Assembly (NCBI GenBank): GCA_903821635.1
Contig: CAIJLV010000217.1
Span: forward strand, 1-64,000
Reading direction: 5' to 3'
Source of the DNA: an uncultured Verrucomicrobiota bacterium
GTDB taxonomy: Bacteria; Verrucomicrobiota; Verrucomicrobiia; Limisphaerales; UBA9464
DNA: 64,000 bases
The first letter of the stretch is position 1, and each line of letters opens with the position of its first letter. The position numbers were made by a program, and so were the translations under genes. Of this stretch, positions 53,668 to 62,744 are shown in pieces. Below the pieces are notes generated by a model. It was given only the letters and a program-made list of their open reading frames with translations. It had not been told where the DNA came from and ran no database searches.

Positions 53668-54435
53668 ATGAAGTTGACCATAGACACCGACCTGAAGACG
53701 CTCGTTTGCGAAACCGCCGCGGGGAGCGAGCAGTTGCCGTTGTATTCCGACCGGGCCTTCGACCTGCTCGCCGAGCAGTGGGTCAAAGTGGGCTGGAACC
53801 AGCGGTATTCATATACCTTTTCCTGGTTTGGCCGCCCGATCATCCAGTTGCCGGAAGACATGGTGCGCACGCAGGAGGTCATCTACCGGGTGAAGCCCGA
53901 CGTGATCCTCGAAACCGGCGTCGCCCACGGTGGCTCCCTCATTTTTTACGCGTCGCTCTGCAAGGCGCTCGGTCGCGGTCGGGTCATCGGCATCGACATT
54001 GAGATTCGCCCCGCCAATCGCCAAGCGATCGAAGGCCATGAACTCGCCCCGCTGATCACGCTCATCGAGGGCAGTTCGACCGCCCCGGAGATCGTCGCGC
54101 AGGCCAAAGCGCTGATCAAACCTGGTGAAAAAGTGCTCGTGCTGCTCGACTCCAACCACACTCGGCAGCATGTGCTCGACGAACTCGCGGCTTACCACGA
54201 TCTCGTGTCGCCTGGTTCCTACGTGGTGGCGACCGACGGCATCATGAAAGACCTCAGTGACGTGCCGCGGGGTCAAGCGGACTGGACCCACGACAATCCG
54301 ACCGACGCGGCGATCGAATTCGCGGCGCAGCACCCGGAGTTCGTCATTGAACAACCGGCTTGGCCCTTCAACGAAAGCGGACTAAAGCGCAACCTGACGC
54401 ACTGGCCGGGCGCTTGGCTGCGGCGCTTGGAATAA
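53668..54435 (+). CDS. Cephalosporin hydroxylase-family protein (CmcI-like methyltransferase)
   Basis: This 255-residue Rossmann-type protein of the CmcI/RmlO-like family includes VILETGVAHGGSLIFYASLC (about 76-95), then RVIGIDIEIRPANRQAI and KVLVLLDSNHTRQHVLDELA (about 158-177). VSPGSYVVATDGIMKDL follows. Despite its name the family has the SAM-dependent O-methyltransferase fold, and several relatives modify surface glycans. It lies 3 bases after the second C-methyltransferase gene. It probably O-methylates the sugar or the glycan, but this is inference from family and context. Confidence 0.85.
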   Translation: MKLTIDTDLKTLVCETAAGSEQLPLYSDRAFDLLAEQWVKVGWNQRYSYTFSWFGRPIIQLPEDMVRTQEVIYRVKPDVILETGVAHGGSLIFYASLCKALGRGRVIGIDIEIRPANRQAIEGHELAPLITLIEGSSTAPEIVAQAKALIKPGEKVLVLLDSNHTRQHVLDELAAYHDLVSPGSYVVATDGIMKDLSDVPRGQADWTHDNPTDAAIEFAAQHPEFVIEQPAWPFNESGLKRNLTHWPGAWLRRLE

Positions 54436-54462
54436 GAGGGGCTCGCCCCAACCTGCTGACCT

Positions 54463-55428
54463 ATGGTGGAGCTGACCACCGTCATTCCTGTCTTTAATGG
54501 CGAACGATTCCTGCCGGCCACGCTGGCGTGTCTCGCGGCGCAAACGCGTCGACCCGACCGGGTGGTGGTCCTCGACAACGGTTCCACCGACCGAACGCCG
54601 GAGTTGGTGCAGGGCTTTCCCGACCTGCGGTGTGAATTTAGGCGCAATGAGACCAACCTAGGGCTCTTGGGAAACTTGAATCGGGGCCTTGAATTGGCGC
54701 GGGAAACTCGGTTTCTGCATCTGTTGATGGCGGACGATTTGGTGACGCCCGATTTTTTCGCCAAGGTTATCCCGCCGCTTGAGCCCGTCTCGGGGCGGGC
54801 TTTGGCCTATAGTCTGAACGACGAAATCGACCAGTTCGGCAAAGTGCTCGGTCCGCAGGTTCGGCGTCCCGTGGGCGAGCCTCGGCGGCTGGAATTGAAT
54901 GACTTTTTGGGGCCACAGTCGGAACTCGCCACGGTCTTGCTGCCAGGAGTCGTCCTGAAAACGGATTATTTGCCGCCGGTCTGCCGGTTCCACGACTTGC
55001 CGCAGGTGGCTGACGGACTGTTTCTGGCGGAATGGGCCACTCATTCGTCGGCGATCGTCGAAATCCCCGAGTATCTCTGCCAATACCGGCTCCATCCCTT
55101 CAATGCCTCCAGCCGGCACAGGTTTGACGCCGACCACTTCATTCATGACGAATGGCGCTTGATGCAGGCGATCCTGCCGTGGTTTCGGGAGTCCGGTTGG
55201 CGGCGGGCGCGGCGGCAGCTCAAATTGACCTGCTTATTCGCGGCGCGGGCACAGGTGAAGATTGATCTGATGCGGCGACTGAAGCCGGAGAAGGTCGCTG
55301 AATTTGCCCGCCTGCGCCGGCAACTTGCTGGCCCCGTGCCGAGTCTACTCGGGACCTTGGCGGTGCGGTTGCGTGATTGCGGGCGACGTCTTTCCGGCAA
55401 ACCGGCTCGGGCGGAGGAATTGACCTGA
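54463..55428 (+). CDS. Family 2 glycosyltransferase
   Basis: This 321-residue GT-A fold protein starts with ELTTVIPVFNGERFLPATLA (about 3-22). The nucleotide-binding region has VVVLDNGSTDRTPELVQG (about 36-53) and the metal-site equivalent of DxD in HLLMADDLVTPDFF (about 87-100). The acceptor half contains EYLCQYRLHPFNASS, and the C-terminal tail is basic. It probably transfers the branched deoxysugar, or another residue of the same glycan, on the cytoplasmic face of the membrane. No clear transmembrane helix is present. It is followed by the YfhO-like membrane protein after 100 bases. Confidence 0.9.
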   Translation: MVELTTVIPVFNGERFLPATLACLAAQTRRPDRVVVLDNGSTDRTPELVQGFPDLRCEFRRNETNLGLLGNLNRGLELARETRFLHLLMADDLVTPDFFAKVIPPLEPVSGRALAYSLNDEIDQFGKVLGPQVRRPVGEPRRLELNDFLGPQSELATVLLPGVVLKTDYLPPVCRFHDLPQVADGLFLAEWATHSSAIVEIPEYLCQYRLHPFNASSRHRFDADHFIHDEWRLMQAILPWFRESGWRRARRQLKLTCLFAARAQVKIDLMRRLKPEKVAEFARLRRQLAGPVPSLLGTLAVRLRDCGRRLSGKPARAEELT

Positions 55429-55528
55429 AAAAAACTTCGGCGCGACATACAAATTGGAAGGCTGGTAGTGTCTATCCAGAAAGAAACCGTGCCGGATTCA
55501 AGGTCAGCGTGCAGGTGTGCCCAACGTG

Positions 55529-58162
55529 ATGAACTCAAACCGATCGACCTCTAAGCTAAGGCTGCTAGCAACTTGGTTCGCCATTGCGTTGCCGCTCGCG
55601 ATTCTCTTCGGGGGCTCGTTGTTACCCCAGAACGTGCTCTTTTCCAACGACGGCACGCTGGGGCACCTGTTTTCACAAGGGGGACTGGCACACACCACGT
55701 TTACCGGGCTTTGGCGGCCCCTGAATTGGCTGGGCGAGGCTGCCCCCAGTGCGCAACCGGGCATGACGCTGGGGCTGTTTGTGGCCCTGAAAAGTGCGGT
55801 CGGTTTTGCGAAGTTCTACGTCCCGATCGCCTTGCTCTTTTTGGGCGGTTCCGCGGCGTTTTTTTGCCGACAGGCGGGCTTCAATGTTTGGGTCGGAGGC
55901 TTGGTGGGAATCGCTGCCGCTCTGAATAGCAATCCGCTGTCCTACGCCTGCTGGGGATTGCCGCCCAAGGCGATCACCCAAGGCTTTGCGTTGATCGCGC
56001 TGGGCCTGCTGCTGCGGGCGCGGGATGGAGTTGGGTGGCGCGGTTGGGCCCGCCTGGCCCTGGCCGGTGGGGCGGTCGGTTTTTGCGTCATGGAAGGCGC
56101 GGATGTAGGCGCGATTTTCAGCCTTTACGTAGCGGCCTATTTCATTTGGCAAACCGTGGTCGAATCCGGTCCCCAGTGGGGGGCAATGCTTCGGGGCGGC
56201 CTGCGCCTCGCCTTGGTGGCGGTGTGCGCGGGTTGGCTGGCGGCGCATGCGCTCAGCACCCTCATCGGCACCCAGATCGTGGGGGTCGCCGGCATGCAGC
56301 AGACGGCCGAAAGCCGCGAGCAGCGGTGGTCGTTTGCGACGGCGGTGAGCCTGCCCAAAATCGAATCATTGCGCCTCGTGGTGCCGGGATTGTTCGGCTA
56401 CCGGATGGATACGCCCGAAGGAGGCGCCTATTGGGGGAGCGTGGGTTTTGACGGCACGCCGAAAGGGCGTTTCAGCGGCGCTGGGGAATACGCCGGGATT
56501 CTGGTGGTGCTGTTGGCGAGTTTCGCAGTGGCCACTTCGCTCCGGCGGGAAAAATCGCCATTTACTGCCACCGAACGGAAGTTGGTTTGGTTCTGGGCGT
56601 TGGTCGCCGCGGTTTCACTGGGGCTGGCTTGGGGCCGGTTTGCCCCGTTTTACCGCCTGTTCTTTGAGTTGCCGTATTTGTCCACGATTCGGATTCCATC
56701 GAAATTCCTCCACGGACTGCACCTCGCCTTGTGGGTGCTCTTTGCCTACGGGCTTGAAGCCCTCGCCCGGGGGCCGCTGGCGAGCAGTGTAAATCGCCTC
56801 GGTTCACTGAAGGCGCAGTTCGCCGCGTGGAAGACTGTGGCGGTGAGCGGGGAGCGTCGGTGGCTTGGGGGAACGCTGGCCGCGCTGGGCGTTTCGGTAT
56901 TCGCCGGGGTGGTTTACGCCAGCAGCGCGTCTTCGCTCACGACGTATCTCGGGACCATTCCGTTTGGCGAAAGCCAGCCCGCGACGGCCGCGTTTTCCAT
57001 CCGCGAGGTCTGGCTCGCGATCCTGTTTTTTGCCGCGTCGCTGGCGGTGGTTGGGGGGATCGTAATCGGTTGGTTCGGTGGCCGGGCGAAGGTCGCTTGG
57101 TGGTTGCTGGCCGGAATCCTCGTGGTGGACCTCTACCGAGCCAACACCCCGTGGGTGAAGCACTACGACTACGTGACTCGGTATCAAAGCAACGCGGTGG
57201 TCGAGCTGCTGCGGGACAAACCGTGGGAACAGCGGGTTACCGCGTTTTTAGACCCCCGCCGGGCCGGTCCGCTGGTGGGTGGCGAGGCCGCGAGTTCATG
57301 GGTTTACCTGCAAAAGGAATGGCTCGAACATCACTTCCAGTATTTCAAGATCCAGTCGCTCGACATCGACCAGATGTCGCGCACGCCGGAATTGGAGGAA
57401 GCTTACTTCGGGGCGCTGTCCCTGCTGTCCAACCAGAACAACCTGCCGTTGGTCGCCCGGTTGTGGCAGCTCACGAACACGCGCTACGTGTTGGGTTCCA
57501 GAGATTCGGTGGACCAGCTCAACCAGATGTTAGACCCAGTGCAAAAGCGGGTCCGGCTGAAGCTGCCGTTTGCGTTGGGGCTCAAACCGGGCGTGCCCGC
57601 ACCGTTGCCCACCACGCCGATCGCTGAAGTGGTGCAGCGCCTCACCGCCGTGCCCTCGGAATCCGGTCCGTTTGCGGTGCTGGAATTCACTGGCGCTCTG
57701 CCGCGGGTTAAACTTTACGCCGACTGGCAGGCGGGTTTGTCCGACACCAACACCTTGGAGCTGCTTCGGGCCCCTGGATTTGATCCGGCGCAACAGGTTC
57801 TGGTGGCGGAGGCGGTGTCAGGGATGTTGCCAACCACCAATTCGATTCCCGCGGAGGCGACCCTCATCAGTTACGTTCCCAAGCAGGTGGTGGTGAAGAC
57901 GAAGTCCAGCGCGGCCGGCGTGCTGCTCCTCAACGATCGTTGGCATCCAGATTGGCACGTCACCGTGGACGGCCAACCGGCGGCTCTATTGCGGGCCAAT
58001 TTCATCATGCGCGGCGTGGCCGTGCCGGCCGGGGAACACATGGTCGAGTTCCGTTTCGCCCCTCCCCACGGCACTCTTTGGGTCAGTCTGTCGGCGATTG
58101 TGGTGGGCTTACTCCTTGTCGGTCTGCTGGCTTTCGTCCCGGAAAAGAAGCCCACGACTTAA
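55529..58162 (+). CDS. Large YfhO-like membrane protein
   Basis: This polytopic protein has 877 residues from the ATG at 55529 (a GTG 12 bases earlier is possible). About 12 hydrophobic helices spread over residues 10-535, the first at LLATWFAIALPLAILFGGSL. A loop with FSNDGTLGHLFSQGG after helix 1 is where GT-C-type proteins keep catalytic acids. The C-terminal 340 residues are a soluble extracytoplasmic domain ending with RWHPDWHVTVDGQPAALLRA and a last helix. This matches YfhO-type proteins, which are linked to glycosylation of surface polymers using lipid-linked sugars. It may flip or transfer the sugar made by the operon. Confidence 0.8.
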   Translation: MNSNRSTSKLRLLATWFAIALPLAILFGGSLLPQNVLFSNDGTLGHLFSQGGLAHTTFTGLWRPLNWLGEAAPSAQPGMTLGLFVALKSAVGFAKFYVPIALLFLGGSAAFFCRQAGFNVWVGGLVGIAAALNSNPLSYACWGLPPKAITQGFALIALGLLLRARDGVGWRGWARLALAGGAVGFCVMEGADVGAIFSLYVAAYFIWQTVVESGPQWGAMLRGGLRLALVAVCAGWLAAHALSTLIGTQIVGVAGMQQTAESREQRWSFATAVSLPKIESLRLVVPGLFGYRMDTPEGGAYWGSVGFDGTPKGRFSGAGEYAGILVVLLASFAVATSLRREKSPFTATERKLVWFWALVAAVSLGLAWGRFAPFYRLFFELPYLSTIRIPSKFLHGLHLALWVLFAYGLEALARGPLASSVNRLGSLKAQFAAWKTVAVSGERRWLGGTLAALGVSVFAGVVYASSASSLTTYLGTIPFGESQPATAAFSIREVWLAILFFAASLAVVGGIVIGWFGGRAKVAWWLLAGILVVDLYRANTPWVKHYDYVTRYQSNAVVELLRDKPWEQRVTAFLDPRRAGPLVGGEAASSWVYLQKEWLEHHFQYFKIQSLDIDQMSRTPELEEAYFGALSLLSNQNNLPLVARLWQLTNTRYVLGSRDSVDQLNQMLDPVQKRVRLKLPFALGLKPGVPAPLPTTPIAEVVQRLTAVPSESGPFAVLEFTGALPRVKLYADWQAGLSDTNTLELLRAPGFDPAQQVLVAEAVSGMLPTTNSIPAEATLISYVPKQVVVKTKSSAAGVLLLNDRWHPDWHVTVDGQPAALLRANFIMRGVAVPAGEHMVEFRFAPPHGTLWVSLSAIVVGLLLVGLLAFVPEKKPTT

Positions 58163-58163
58163 C

Positions 58164-58952
58164 ATGGGCGCAAACACCAGCCACCTCGACCGCGTGCGCG
58201 ACGACGTCGCGTATTCGGACATCCTCGCCAACTGGGACGCCGGCTTCTACGCCAAGTTCACCCAAACGCTGCGCCCGGCGACGCCGGGTGGGCGGGTGCT
58301 GGATGTCGGCTGCGGCGTCGGCCAAGTCGTCGCCACTCTGGCGGCCGACGGGTTCGACGCCTGGGGCGTGGATGTCGCTGAAGCCAACATTACGCGTTCG
58401 CGCCAACTCACGGACCGTTGCCGCTGGTATGACGGTGCGCGCCTGCCGTTTCCGGCTGGGCACTTCGCTAGCGTGGGGGCGTTGAACGTGCTTGAACACG
58501 TTGAGGACCCCGAAGCCTTTGTGGCGGAAGTCGTCCGCGTGACCGAACCGGGCGGGCAAATTGTGCTCAGTTCACCGAATTTTCTCCGGGCTTGGGGATG
58601 GCGTGATTACCACCCGCGGATGCGTGGTTTGGGCAACAAGTGGCGCAACCTCCAAGCCTTGTTCGCCCGCCTGCGGCAGATGCGTGAAGCCCCCTCCGCC
58701 GTTCGGTTTGAGCGCATGACGCCGATCATCAAAGAGCCGTTTACGCCCGATGACGACGCCATCGTGTGCACCAACGCACTCGACATGAGTTTTTTCCTCC
58801 GGCGCCACGGTTGCACGGTGCTCCGGGCTGAATGCACCGACCGCGTGGTGAATCCAGTGGTGGACTTCGTGCTGAACGCGACGCCGCTGCGCTACGGACT
58901 GTTCAACGCCTTCGTGGTCGCCCGGAAGAATTCCGGATCTGCGCCGGGCTGA
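58164..58952 (+). CDS. Class I SAM-dependent methyltransferase
   Basis: This 262-residue protein has SAM motif I in VLDVGCGVGQVVATLAADGF (about 43-62), the acidic loop at WGVDVAEANITRS, and motif IV near FASVGALNVLEHVEDPEAFV (about 98-117). It fits the Methyltransf_11/UbiE-like fold. The substrate is unknown. Its ATG follows the YfhO-like stop by one base, and it ends the sugar operon, since the next gene lies on the other strand. A modification of a lipid-linked or surface glycan is a plausible role. Confidence 0.85.
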   Translation: MGANTSHLDRVRDDVAYSDILANWDAGFYAKFTQTLRPATPGGRVLDVGCGVGQVVATLAADGFDAWGVDVAEANITRSRQLTDRCRWYDGARLPFPAGHFASVGALNVLEHVEDPEAFVAEVVRVTEPGGQIVLSSPNFLRAWGWRDYHPRMRGLGNKWRNLQALFARLRQMREAPSAVRFERMTPIIKEPFTPDDDAIVCTNALDMSFFLRRHGCTVLRAECTDRVVNPVVDFVLNATPLRYGLFNAFVVARKNSGSAPG

Positions 58953-58953
58953 T

Positions 58954-59289
58954 TCACCAACCGGCCGGCCAAATTACCCGGCCGCCAGCCTCGCGTTCGA
59001 GGAGGGCGTGGTCGCGCACCGCCGCGAGCGGCAGAGGCCCGTATACGTGGGGGAAAAGTTCGGTGCCGCCGCTCGTGTTTTCGCGAATGACTGGCACCGT
59101 GAGCCGGTCTTCATCGAGGGCTAGGAGCACCAGTTCAGTCCGGTCGGCGTAATGTCGGTTGGCCACGCCCTGAACCTGGTCGCGCTCGGCACAGTGGATG
59201 AATCCCTCAGCCGCTAGGTCAGCACTGACAAACTGCCCCTCTCGGATGGCTTGGATCCAGTCGCGGGCATCCGCGATACGATAAATCAT
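58954..59289 (-). CDS. DUF952 domain-containing protein
   Basis: This 111-residue protein matches DUF952. It begins MIYRIADARDWIQAIREGQF, has the hallmark AAEGFIHCAERDQVQGVANR (about 28-47), then LVLLALDEDRLTVPVIREN, and ends with FPHVYGPLPLAAVRDHALL. Relatives are small proteins with an ADP-ribosyltransferase-like fold. Their function is not established. Its stop lies 2 bases from the stop of the convergent methyltransferase. It is encoded alone on this strand. Confidence 0.9.
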   Translation of the reverse strand: MIYRIADARDWIQAIREGQFVSADLAAEGFIHCAERDQVQGVANRHYADRTELVLLALDEDRLTVPVIRENTSGGTELFPHVYGPLPLAAVRDHALLEREAGGRVIWPAGW

Positions 59290-59456
59290 GCGCGGAGAAT
59301 CATCTGTTTAAGAACTGGTGCCAACTCGTCCGTGAGCCGGTCGCGCGGGATTCAACCCAGCGGTCGGTCTGCGAAGGGTTTTCGTGGCCGGAATCAGTGG
59401 GTTGCGTGAGAGTTTGCCCACGGCGTCCCGCGCAGTGTAACGAGGCCGAAAACTGT

Positions 59457-59777
59457 ATGACGATCACTCCTGCTCAACTCGCTCCCTGGCTAGCCGAAGC
59501 CAATCCGCCTGCCCTGTTGGACGTTCGTGAAACCGGGGAAAACGCCTTCTGCGCGCTGCCTGGCGCCCGGCTCATTCCGCTGGGCGAACTCGCGGAGCGC
59601 GCCGCCGAGCTCAGTGATTGGCGCGAGCGGGAGCTCGTCGTTTATTGCCACCACGGGATTCGCAGTGCCCACGCCATCGGTATCCTGCGTCAATTCGGTT
59701 TCGCCCGGTTGATCAACTTGTCCGGCGGCATCGACCGCTGGAGCCTGGAAGTAGATCCCGCTGTGCCGCGCTACTGA
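59457..59777 (+). CDS. Rhodanese-like domain protein
   Basis: This 106-residue, single-domain rhodanese opens with PPALLDVRETGENAFCALPG (about 17-36). The active-site loop is LVVYCHHGIRSAHAIGILRQ (about 60-79) with Cys at about 64. It ends with LINLSGGIDRWSLEVDPAVP. Such proteins carry persulfide sulfur and are similar to GlpE and ThiF-linked rhodaneses. The ATG at 59457 was chosen because the domain starts soon after. No sulfur-transfer partner is adjacent. Confidence 0.93.
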   Translation: MTITPAQLAPWLAEANPPALLDVRETGENAFCALPGARLIPLGELAERAAELSDWRERELVVYCHHGIRSAHAIGILRQFGFARLINLSGGIDRWSLEVDPAVPRY

Positions 59778-59908
59778 CCTCGGCCCTGCGGGGAAGGTTC
59801 GGTGCGCGGATGGCGGGGTGGCGGTCCGCCCCGACCGGAGGCCCCGATACCGGCCGCTTTCGGCCGTAGTGCCGCCGGCGTCACGCCTTGGCGCAGCGGG
59901 CCGGCCGC

Positions 59909-59929
59909 CCTGTCTCTGTTCGACACAGG
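59909..59929. promoter_or_regulatory. Imperfect palindrome upstream of clpB
   Basis: In this 21-base imperfect inverted repeat the outer arms are CCTGT and ACAGG, with TC/GA pairing further in. It lies 73 bases upstream of the clpB start, in a 225-base gap that holds no gene. It is not the CIRCE element, and no clear sigma-32-type promoter was seen. It could be an operator for a heat-shock repressor. Confidence 0.3.
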
Positions 59930-60002
59930 CGCCCCCAATTTCCCCGTCTTTGCGCGGGATTTTCCGGCTGTGGCACGGCACGACCTGTGCAGGTTAAGGA
60001 TC

Positions 60003-62606
60003 ATGAATTTCGACAAATGGACGATCAAGGCGCAGGAAGCCCTGCAGGCGGCCCAGACCGGGGCGCAGGATCGCTCGCACCAACAGCTCGACGGCGAACA
60101 TCTCGCGCTGGCCCTCGCGGAGCAGGCGGACGGCTTCGTGCTCCAGTTGCTCCATAAGTTGGGCGTGAAGACGGGTAGTTTCACCGCCGATCTGGATGCC
60201 GAATTGGGTCGCCGAGCCAAAGTTCAAGGCGCTTCCCAAGTTTACCCCTCCCAAGATTTTCAGAACGTCCTCAACGCTGCGCCTAAGGAGGCGAAGACCT
60301 TGAAGGACGACTTTGTTTCCACCGAACACCTGTTGCTGGCTCTGCTCGAACAGGGCGGTGATTCCCTGAAAAAACTCTTCGCCAAGCACGGTCTCAAGCG
60401 TGACGCCATGCTCAAGGCGCTCGCCGAACTGCGCGGTAATCAGCGTGTCACCGACCAGACGCCAGAAGACAAAATTCAGACGTTGGAGAAATACGGCAAG
60501 GACCTCACGGCGTTGGCGCGCCAAGGCAAGATTGACCCCGTCATCGGCCGCGATGACGAGATTCGCCGGGTCATGCAAGTGCTCACGCGCCGCACGAAAA
60601 ATAACCCGGTGTTGATTGGCGAACCGGGCGTTGGCAAGACCGCCATCGTCGAAGGATTGGCCAAACGCATCGTGGACGGCGACGTGCCGGAGTCGCTGAA
60701 GAACAAGCGCGTCATCGCGATGGACCTTGGCGCGATGGTCGCCGGCGCGAAGTTCCGCGGCGAATTCGAGGAACGGCTCAAGGCCTTCCTCAAGGAGGTC
60801 ACCGCCAGCGAGGGGAAGATCATTCTCTTCATCGACGAGTTGCACACCATCGTCGGTGCGGGCAAGGCCGAGGGTTCGGCCGATGCCGCCAACATGCTCA
60901 AGCCCCAGCTCGCCCGCGGCGAACTGCGTTGTGTCGGGGCCACCACGCTCGACGAGTATCGCAAGCACGTCGAAAAGGACCCGGCGCTCGAACGGCGCTT
61001 CCAGCCGGTCTATGTCGCCGAGCCGAGCGTCGAGAGCACCATCGCGATTCTGCGCGGGCTCAAGGAACGCTACGAAACCCACCATGGCGTGCGCATCCAA
61101 GACGCGGCGCTCGTCGCGGCCGCCACGCTCTCGCACCGCTACATCGCCGACCGCTTCCTGCCCGACAAGGCCGTGGACCTCGTGGATGAATCCGCCTCGC
61201 GCCTGAAGATGGAACTCGATTCCAAGCCCACCGAACTCGACCAGTTCGACCGGCAGATTCTCCAGCTCCAGATCGAGCGCACGTCCCTCGCCAAGGAGAA
61301 GGACGACGCCAGCAAGGAACGGCTCAAGAAGCTCGACGGCGAACTGGCCAACCTGAAGGAGAGGTCCGCCGCGCTCACCGCCCAATGGCAGAACGAGAAG
61401 GCCGCCATCAACGCGGTCAGCCTCATTCAGTCACAACTGGAGCAGGCCCGAACCGAGCTGGAACAAGTCAGCCGCAGGGGCGACCTGCAAAAGGCCGCCG
61501 AAGTGCAATACGGCAAGATCCCGGAACTCGAACGGAAGCTGGCCGCGGTCGAGAAGGAAGCCGACGGCGCCGGGGGCAAGAACGCCCTGCTCCGCCAGGA
61601 AGTCACCGAGGAGGACATCGCCAAGGTCGTCGCTTCGTGGACCGGCATTCCTGTAACCAAGATGCTCGAAGGCGAACGCGAGAAGCTCGTGAAGATGGAG
61701 CACCGGCTCGCCGACCGCGTCATTGGCCAGGCCGAGGCGATCAAGGCCGTCTCCGATGCCGTGCGCCGCGCGCGTTCCGGCCTCGGCGATCCGAACCGCC
61801 CCATTGGTTCATTCATCTTCCTCGGCCCCACCGGCGTCGGCAAAACTGAGCTGGCGCGGGCGCTCGCCGAATTCCTGTTTGACGACGAACAGGCGATGAT
61901 CCGCATCGACATGTCGGAATACATGGAGAAACACACCGTCGCCCGGCTCGTCGGCGCGCCTCCGGGTTACGTCGGCTACGAGGAAGGTGGCCAACTCAGC
62001 GAAGCCGTCCGCCGCCGGCCGTATTCCGTGGTGCTCTTCGACGAAATCGAAAAGGCCCACGCCGACGTCTTCAATGTCTTACTCCAAGTGCTCGACGACG
62101 GCCGCCTCACCGACGGCCAGGGCCGCACCGTGGACTTCAAGAACACCATCGTCATCATGACGTCGAACATTGGGTCGCCGATCATCCAGGAATACTTCCT
62201 CGACGGCCGCACCACCGTCGGGGCGCGCTCGGCGATGGAGGATAAGGTCATGGGCGAACTGAAGCGGCACTTCCGGCCCGAGTTCCTTAACCGCGTGGAC
62301 GACACGATCATCTTCCACAGCCTCGACGAGGCGGAACTGACCCGGATCGTGGACATCCAGCTCGTCCGCGTGGTGAAGCGCCTCGCCGACCAGCACCTGA
62401 CGCTGGAGGTGGACGCCGCCGCCAAGCAACTGCTCGCGAGCGAAGGCTACGACCCGCAGTTCGGCGCCCGCCCGCTCAAGCGCGCCATCCAAGACAAACT
62501 CCTGAACCCGCTCGCCCAACGCCTCCTCGCCGGCGACTTCAAGCCCGGCGACACGGTGAAGGTTGGCGCGGGCCGGAACGATGAACTGGAATTTGCGAGT
62601 GCCTGA
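60003..62606 (+). CDS. clpB: ATP-dependent chaperone ClpB
   Basis: This 867-residue AAA+ disaggregase works with DnaK to rescue aggregated proteins. The N domain (1-145) has the doubled Clp repeat. NBD1 has Walker A GEPGVGKT (about 208-215) and [20 protein letters not shown]. The coiled-coil middle domain (about 410-530) is the mark of ClpB over ClpA/ClpC. NBD2 has GPTGVGKT (about 608-615) and [20 protein letters not shown]. It ends with the typical [17 protein letters not shown]. The ATG at 60003 follows AAGGA closely. An in-frame start 201 bases upstream has no similarity. Confidence 0.98.
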   Translation: MNFDKWTIKAQEALQAAQTGAQDRSHQQLDGEHLALALAEQADGFVLQLLHKLGVKTGSFTADLDAELGRRAKVQGASQVYPSQDFQNVLNAAPKEAKTLKDDFVSTEHLLLALLEQGGDSLKKLFAKHGLKRDAMLKALAELRGNQRVTDQTPEDKIQTLEKYGKDLTALARQGKIDPVIGRDDEIRRVMQVLTRRTKNNPVLIGEPGVGKTAIVEGLAKRIVDGDVPESLKNKRVIAMDLGAMVAGAKFRGEFEERLKAFLKEVTASEGKIILFIDELHTIVGAGKAEGSADAANMLKPQLARGELRCVGATTLDEYRKHVEKDPALERRFQPVYVAEPSVESTIAILRGLKERYETHHGVRIQDAALVAAATLSHRYIADRFLPDKAVDLVDESASRLKMELDSKPTELDQFDRQILQLQIERTSLAKEKDDASKERLKKLDGELANLKERSAALTAQWQNEKAAINAVSLIQSQLEQARTELEQVSRRGDLQKAAEVQYGKIPELERKLAAVEKEADGAGGKNALLRQEVTEEDIAKVVASWTGIPVTKMLEGEREKLVKMEHRLADRVIGQAEAIKAVSDAVRRARSGLGDPNRPIGSFIFLGPTGVGKTELARALAEFLFDDEQAMIRIDMSEYMEKHTVARLVGAPPGYVGYEEGGQLSEAVRRRPYSVVLFDEIEKAHADVFNVLLQVLDDGRLTDGQGRTVDFKNTIVIMTSNIGSPIIQEYFLDGRTTVGARSAMEDKVMGELKRHFRPEFLNRVDDTIIFHSLDEAELTRIVDIQLVRVVKRLADQHLTLEVDAAAKQLLASEGYDPQFGARPLKRAIQDKLLNPLAQRLLAGDFKPGDTVKVGAGRNDELEFASA

Positions 62607-62630
62607 CAGCGGCTGGCGGTCGCATGGCGT

Positions 62631-62681
62631 CTTGGAGTGCGGCGGCAGGCCACCACTTTTGCGGGCCGCCGGCGCCCCAAG
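62631..62681. repeat. REP-like hairpin element between clpB and the next gene
   Basis: In this 51-base segment the outer arms CTTGG and CCAAG pair, and an inner 7-base stem (CGGCGGC with GCCGCCG) closes an 18-base loop. The rest of the 138-base gap holds GC-rich sequence without a gene. It lacks a T-run, so it is more like an intergenic palindromic repeat than an intrinsic terminator. No second full copy was found in this window. Confidence 0.4.
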
Positions 62682-62744
62682 TCGCCGCCCCGCTTCGCTT
62701 CAAGCTTGCGTGCGCCAGCCCGGCTCCATTGAGGTGAGGCCGTC

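Noticed and set aside
59290..60002. Search for CIRCE or a sigma-32 promoter before the rhodanese and clpB genes
   Set aside because: No TTAGCACTC/GAGTGCTAA pair and no convincing CTTGAA-CCCAT pair were found. Only the unassigned palindrome was kept as a low-confidence feature.
59994..61385. 463-codon minus-strand ORF opposite clpB
   Set aside because: It is antisense to ClpB, whose Walker motifs are unambiguous. The frame stays open because of codon bias.
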